This document shows, piece by piece, positions 50,588 through 53,290 of a stretch of DNA of 53,290 nt (within the stretch, counting starts at the first letter, position 1; each line of letters starts with the position of its first letter). The stretch is from Thiocystis minor (GTDB lineage Bacteria; Pseudomonadota; Gammaproteobacteria; Chromatiales; Chromatiaceae): the NCBI RefSeq assembly GCF_016653465.1, contig NZ_NHSQ01000190.1, positions 1-53,290 of the forward strand. The letters are read 5' to 3'. Both the position numbers and the translations under genes were made by a program. The notes beneath the pieces were generated by a model that made no database searches, was not told where the DNA came from, and saw nothing but the letters and a program-made list of their open reading frames with translations.

Positions 50588-51691
50588 ATGAATCATCTGA
50601 ATTTTTCCGGCGGACCCGGTGTCCTACCCGCCACGGTGCTGGCCGACACTCAACAGGCCATCGCCTGCGTCCCCGAGGTCGGGCTGTCGATCCTCGGCAT
50701 CAGCCACCGCTCGGACTGGTTCGCGGGCGTCGTCGACGAGACCGAGCGCAACATCCGTCAATTGCTCCAACTCCCCGACAGCCACGCCGTGCTCTTCCTG
50801 CAGGGCGGCGCCACGCTCCAGTTCTCCATGGTCCCCATGCTGCTGCTGCGCCATCGCCGCCAAACCGCCGAGTATCTGCGCACCGGCTACTGGAGCGCCA
50901 AGGCGATTCCCGAGGCCCGGCTGGAAGGCGAGGTGCGCGTCCTCTGGGATGGCGAGCCCTGGGGCTTCCGGCGACTGCCCCGCCCCGACGAACTCGACTT
51001 TTCCGACACGGCGGCTTACCTCCACTATGTCTCCAACGAAACCGTCGAAGGCATCCAGTTCCACGCCATCCCCGGACTCGACCAGGTCACGCGCGTCTGC
51101 GATATGTCATCGGATTTTCTGTCGCGCCCCTTCGACCCCGAGCGTTTCGATCTCATTTACGCCCACGCCCAGAAGAACATCGGCCCAGCCGGCGTCACCG
51201 TCGTCATCCTTCGGCGCGAACTGCTCGACCGCGCGCCCGACGGGCTCCCTGCCCTGCTCGACTACCGCGCCCATCTCAAGGCCCATTCCATCTACAACAC
51301 CCCGCCGGTCTTCGCCATCTATGTCGTGCTGCTGGTCACCCGCTGGTTGTTGAACGACATCGGCGGACTGGACCGCATGGACGCTATCAACCGTCAAAAA
51401 GCCGACAGCCTCTACGGCGCGATCGACGACAGCGACGGTTTTTATGACGGCTGGGCGGCGCGCGAGGACCGCTCGCTGATGAACGTGGTCTTCCGATTGC
51501 CGAGCGCCGACCTGGAAGCGGATTTTCTACGTCAGTCCACCGAACAAGGTTTCAGCGGACTCAAGGGGCATCGCTCGCTGGGCGGAATCCGTGCCTCCAT
51601 CTATAACGCCATGACGCCGGCGGCGGTCGACTTGCTGTGCCGGTTCATGCGGGAATTCGCCGACACCAACCATTCCGGCCGAGGATTTTGA
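50588..51691 (+). CDS. serC: Phosphoserine aminotransferase
   Basis: A 367-residue PLP enzyme that converts 3-phosphohydroxypyruvate and glutamate to phosphoserine; it also acts in vitamin B6 synthesis. Family motifs are intact: GISHRSDWF near residue 37, LQGGATLQFSMVP, DMSSDFLSRP, the PLP lysine in YAHAQKNIGPAG, and GGIRASIYNAM at the end. It is placed after an ATP-grasp gene rather than in the common serC-pheA order, so it may be the housekeeping copy or a dedicated one. Confidence 0.92.
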   Translation: MNHLNFSGGPGVLPATVLADTQQAIACVPEVGLSILGISHRSDWFAGVVDETERNIRQLLQLPDSHAVLFLQGGATLQFSMVPMLLLRHRRQTAEYLRTGYWSAKAIPEARLEGEVRVLWDGEPWGFRRLPRPDELDFSDTAAYLHYVSNETVEGIQFHAIPGLDQVTRVCDMSSDFLSRPFDPERFDLIYAHAQKNIGPAGVTVVILRRELLDRAPDGLPALLDYRAHLKAHSIYNTPPVFAIYVVLLVTRWLLNDIGGLDRMDAINRQKADSLYGAIDDSDGFYDGWAAREDRSLMNVVFRLPSADLEADFLRQSTEQGFSGLKGHRSLGGIRASIYNAMTPAAVDLLCRFMREFADTNHSGRGF

Positions 51692-51693
51692 CC

Positions 51694-52178
51694 ATGCTCA
51701 ACAAAAAGCTCCCCATGTGCATTCAGGATCGCTGGGACTGGACGATTCGCTATCCGGTCATCCGCTTCAGCTTCGGAGGCGGGATCGTACAAAGTCCCGA
51801 AAACCTGAGTCGCAAGATTTGGGAACAACTACGGATCAACCTGCTCGCTTTGGGCTTTTAGCGTGCATGGAATCGGGCATCGCCGGCTGTTTTGCCGAGC
51901 CGATCCGCCTGGCACATGCCGCGACCGGACAGCGCGTGGTCATCCTCGTGGACGAATACGACAAACACATCATCGACAACCCCACTCGCCCGGAGTGATC
52001 GCGCACGCTCCGCGATGGGCTCAGAAACCTGTATTCGGTAATCAAGGATAGCGACGCGCATATTTGCTTTGCCTTCCTCACCGGCGTAAGCAAGTTCAGT
52101 AAGGCCAGTATCTTCTCCGGGCTGAACAATCTGAACGACATCACCGTCGATGCCGAGTATTCAGCCATCTGCGGTCGG
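51694..52178 (+). pseudogene. AAA-ATPase-like (PF09820) gene, broken
   Basis: The frame from ATG 51694 gives IQDRWDWTIRYPVIRFSFGG and stops at TAG 51859-51861; from near 51850 the next frame has IRLAHAATGQRVVILVDEYD (Walker-B-like), then TGA at 51997-51999, after which the same frame goes on with RDGLRNLYSVIKDSDAH and FLTGVSKFSKASIFSGLNNL. The order matches the AAA-ATPase-like/PD-DExK proteins. The N-terminal P-loop start and the C-terminal nuclease part are missing. It carries one frameshift, one nonsense codon and a 3' truncation. Confidence 0.85.
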
Positions 52179-52221
52179 CCTTCGATGTCGACGTGGGACA
52201 CCGACGTTCGCGGGGGGACCG

Positions 52222-52560
52222 CTAATTGGGGTCGCCGTAGAAGATGTAGTTGGTCGAGTAGTCGCTGAACTCGAAGTAGACCTGCTTCTCTCCGCTGTCC
52301 TGGACGCCGTTGAGATTCGCATCCAACACCCCGTAACCGAAGCGGTACGGACGTGAGCCCGTGCCCTGGGTGGCACTGGCCGTGGTGAGCTTGTCGATCT
52401 TGATGAAGCGGCGGACGAGCTTTTCACCCGCGTAGACCTCCATAACCCCATTGGTGCCGGTCCAGTTCTGGATCGAGCGACCGATCTTGTTCTGGGTTTC
52501 CTGCGTGCAGCCCGCGGCCAGAAGCATCGCGGCGATCGATAGCGATAGAGCAGTTTTCAT
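52222..52560 (-). CDS. Small lipoprotein, unknown function
   Basis: A 112-residue protein with a lipoprotein signal (LSIAAMLLAAGC; Cys near residue 18). The mature part VMEVYAGEKLVRRFIKIDKL and DANLNGVQDSGEKQVYFEFS looks like a small beta fold; I do not know the family. ATG 52560 has GGAG 8 bases upstream, so the 12-codon extension to 52596 is unlikely. Confidence 0.75.
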   Translation of the reverse strand: MKTALSLSIAAMLLAAGCTQETQNKIGRSIQNWTGTNGVMEVYAGEKLVRRFIKIDKLTTASATQGTGSRPYRFGYGVLDANLNGVQDSGEKQVYFEFSDYSTNYIFYGDPN

Positions 52561-52719
52561 TGGGAATCTCCGGAGGATCGAAGGAAAGTGCGGCATCGAC
52601 CAGTCAGCCGCCAGCGAACAGCCTCCAACCGTTGGTTTGTCGAGGTTTTCGCTGATTCATGTCTTCACCCAATGGGTGAACCTCGGCAGGTCTTGCACAA
52701 GGTCAATTTGATGATTTCC

Positions 52720-52754
52720 AAGAGCTGTCGGCTGGAAGCTGACAGCTCTTTTCA
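52720..52754 (+). terminator. Hairpin with T run between the lipoprotein and FabI-like genes
   Basis: Arms 52720-52729 and 52741-52750 pair perfectly (10 bp) around an 11-base loop and are followed by TTTTC on the plus strand. On the minus strand the tail is TTGG, so for the FabI-like gene it would be weaker. Confidence 0.6.
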
Positions 52755-52793
52755 GGTTGAAAACCGAACGCAGGGATACGGCGTGACCGATCC

Positions 52794-53096
52794 TCAACCC
52801 GTGATGTGGAAGCCGCCGTCCACGTAGATGGTCTGGCCGGTGAGCATCGCCCCGGTGCGGGTCGCGAGCATGGCCGCGACCGCGCCCACGTCGTCGATCT
52901 CAGCCAGCCGGCCCAGCGGCGAGCGCTCGCGAACCATATCGACCAGGACATCGAAGTCCTTCAACCCGGAGGAGGCGCGGGTGTACAGCGGGCCGGGCGA
53001 GATGGCGAAGGCGCGGATGTTCTTGGAACCCAGCTCGGCGGCGGTATAGCGCACGGCGGATTCGAGCGCGGCCTTGACCGGCCCCATGAGGTTGTA
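52794..53096 (-). pseudogene. FabI-like enoyl-ACP reductase, 5' end lost
   Basis: The remaining 100 codons match the C-terminal third of FabI-type short-chain reductases: YNLMGPVKAALESAVRYTAA (with the catalytic Tyr-x6-Lys region just lost or at the edge), then IRAFAISPGPLYTRASSGL and LTGQTIYVDGGFHITG. Above 53096 homology stops abruptly and an in-frame stop appears. An IS4-family element lies on that side, so the gene was probably split by insertion. A working FabI would have to be elsewhere. Confidence 0.85.
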
Positions 53097-53290
53097 TAGC
53101 CATTTAATGTGATATCCAGACGTTTCTATTCATGCCGCATATTGTGTCTCTGGGAGTTTAAAGCATCCCATTACACACAACTTTCCGTGTCCGGCATCTC
53201 CCTGGCCTATTTGATCCCGGCGGCGAAGTCCATGATGCGCTGCATGCCCAGCCAGATCGTCTTCAAACCGGGCTCGCCATCGCCCTTGCG
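53097..53290 (-). mobile_element. 3' end of an IS4-family insertion sequence
   Basis: On the minus strand, from the window edge, the frame reads GDGEPGLKTIWLGMQRIMDF and AAGIK, the C-terminal tail of IS4 transposases, then TAG at 53209-53207. The same frame continues AREMPDTESCV to TAA 53173-53171, so the true end may lie there. About 75 bases then separate the gene from the FabI-like remnant and should hold the terminal inverted repeat. Confidence 0.75.

Overview
The window is GC-rich bacterial DNA. A conserved gammaproteobacterial translation block (thrS-infC-rpmI-rplT-pheS-pheT-ihfA-merR) sits next to dense c-di-GMP and two-component signalling, multiheme cytochrome c and many degraded mobile elements. 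This fits a purple sulfur bacterium (Chromatiaceae) or a close relative. The family assignment is an inference from gene content and repeat style; no 16S rRNA is present.

Left part, 1-17.5 kb: an accessory region that looks like a decaying integrated element or a stack of them. It holds a frameshifted AlpA-like HTH gene, a block of three strong hairpins, a large BT4734/DUF3987-type replication protein gene broken by in-frame TAG codons, a 0.33 kb tandem duplication full of inverted GC-rich repeats, and a TubC_N-like small protein. These are followed by an IS110 scar, an eight-heme cytochrome c fused to an unrelated secreted domain, and an IS1595 scar. Next come a LysM-DUF1254/DUF1214 envelope protein flanked by two AraC regulators of the same subfamily and an envelope cluster (Ala/Lys-rich protein, HAD phosphatase, lipoprotein, outer-membrane barrel). 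Scars of a cytochrome gene and an AraC gene precede about 1.4 kb of apparently non-coding DNA. A tyrosine-recombinase-like integrase and a coupled small protein then abut tRNA-Pro(GGG), the likely attachment site.

Core part, 17.5-34.8 kb: tRNA-Pro, then on the minus strand merR-like, ihfA, pheT, pheS, rplT, rpmI, infC (AUC start) and thrS, then tRNA-Val(GAC). On the plus strand follow a class I fumarase, a lipoprotein, a small membrane protein, an AcuI/YhdH-type oxidoreductase, and a three-gene Gld-like ABC operon: ATPase, a permease fused to a GldG domain, and a DUF4340 protein.

Signalling part, 35-49.2 kb: EAL-HDOD protein, Hpt protein, response regulator with GGDEF and EAL, hybrid kinase, REC-HDOD protein preceded by a possible 34-residue ORF, periplasmic solute-binding protein, double-REC hybrid kinase, chemotaxis receptor and diguanylate cyclase. 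Together they can form a phosphorelay (kinases, free Hpt, receiver) that feeds c-di-GMP turnover. Two hexanucleotide palindromes mark the two convergent gene junctions downstream of the hybrid kinases.

Right end, 49.4-53.3 kb: an ATP-grasp protein paired with serC, a broken AAA-ATPase-like gene, a small lipoprotein, and a FabI-like reductase gene cut by an IS4-family element that runs off the window.
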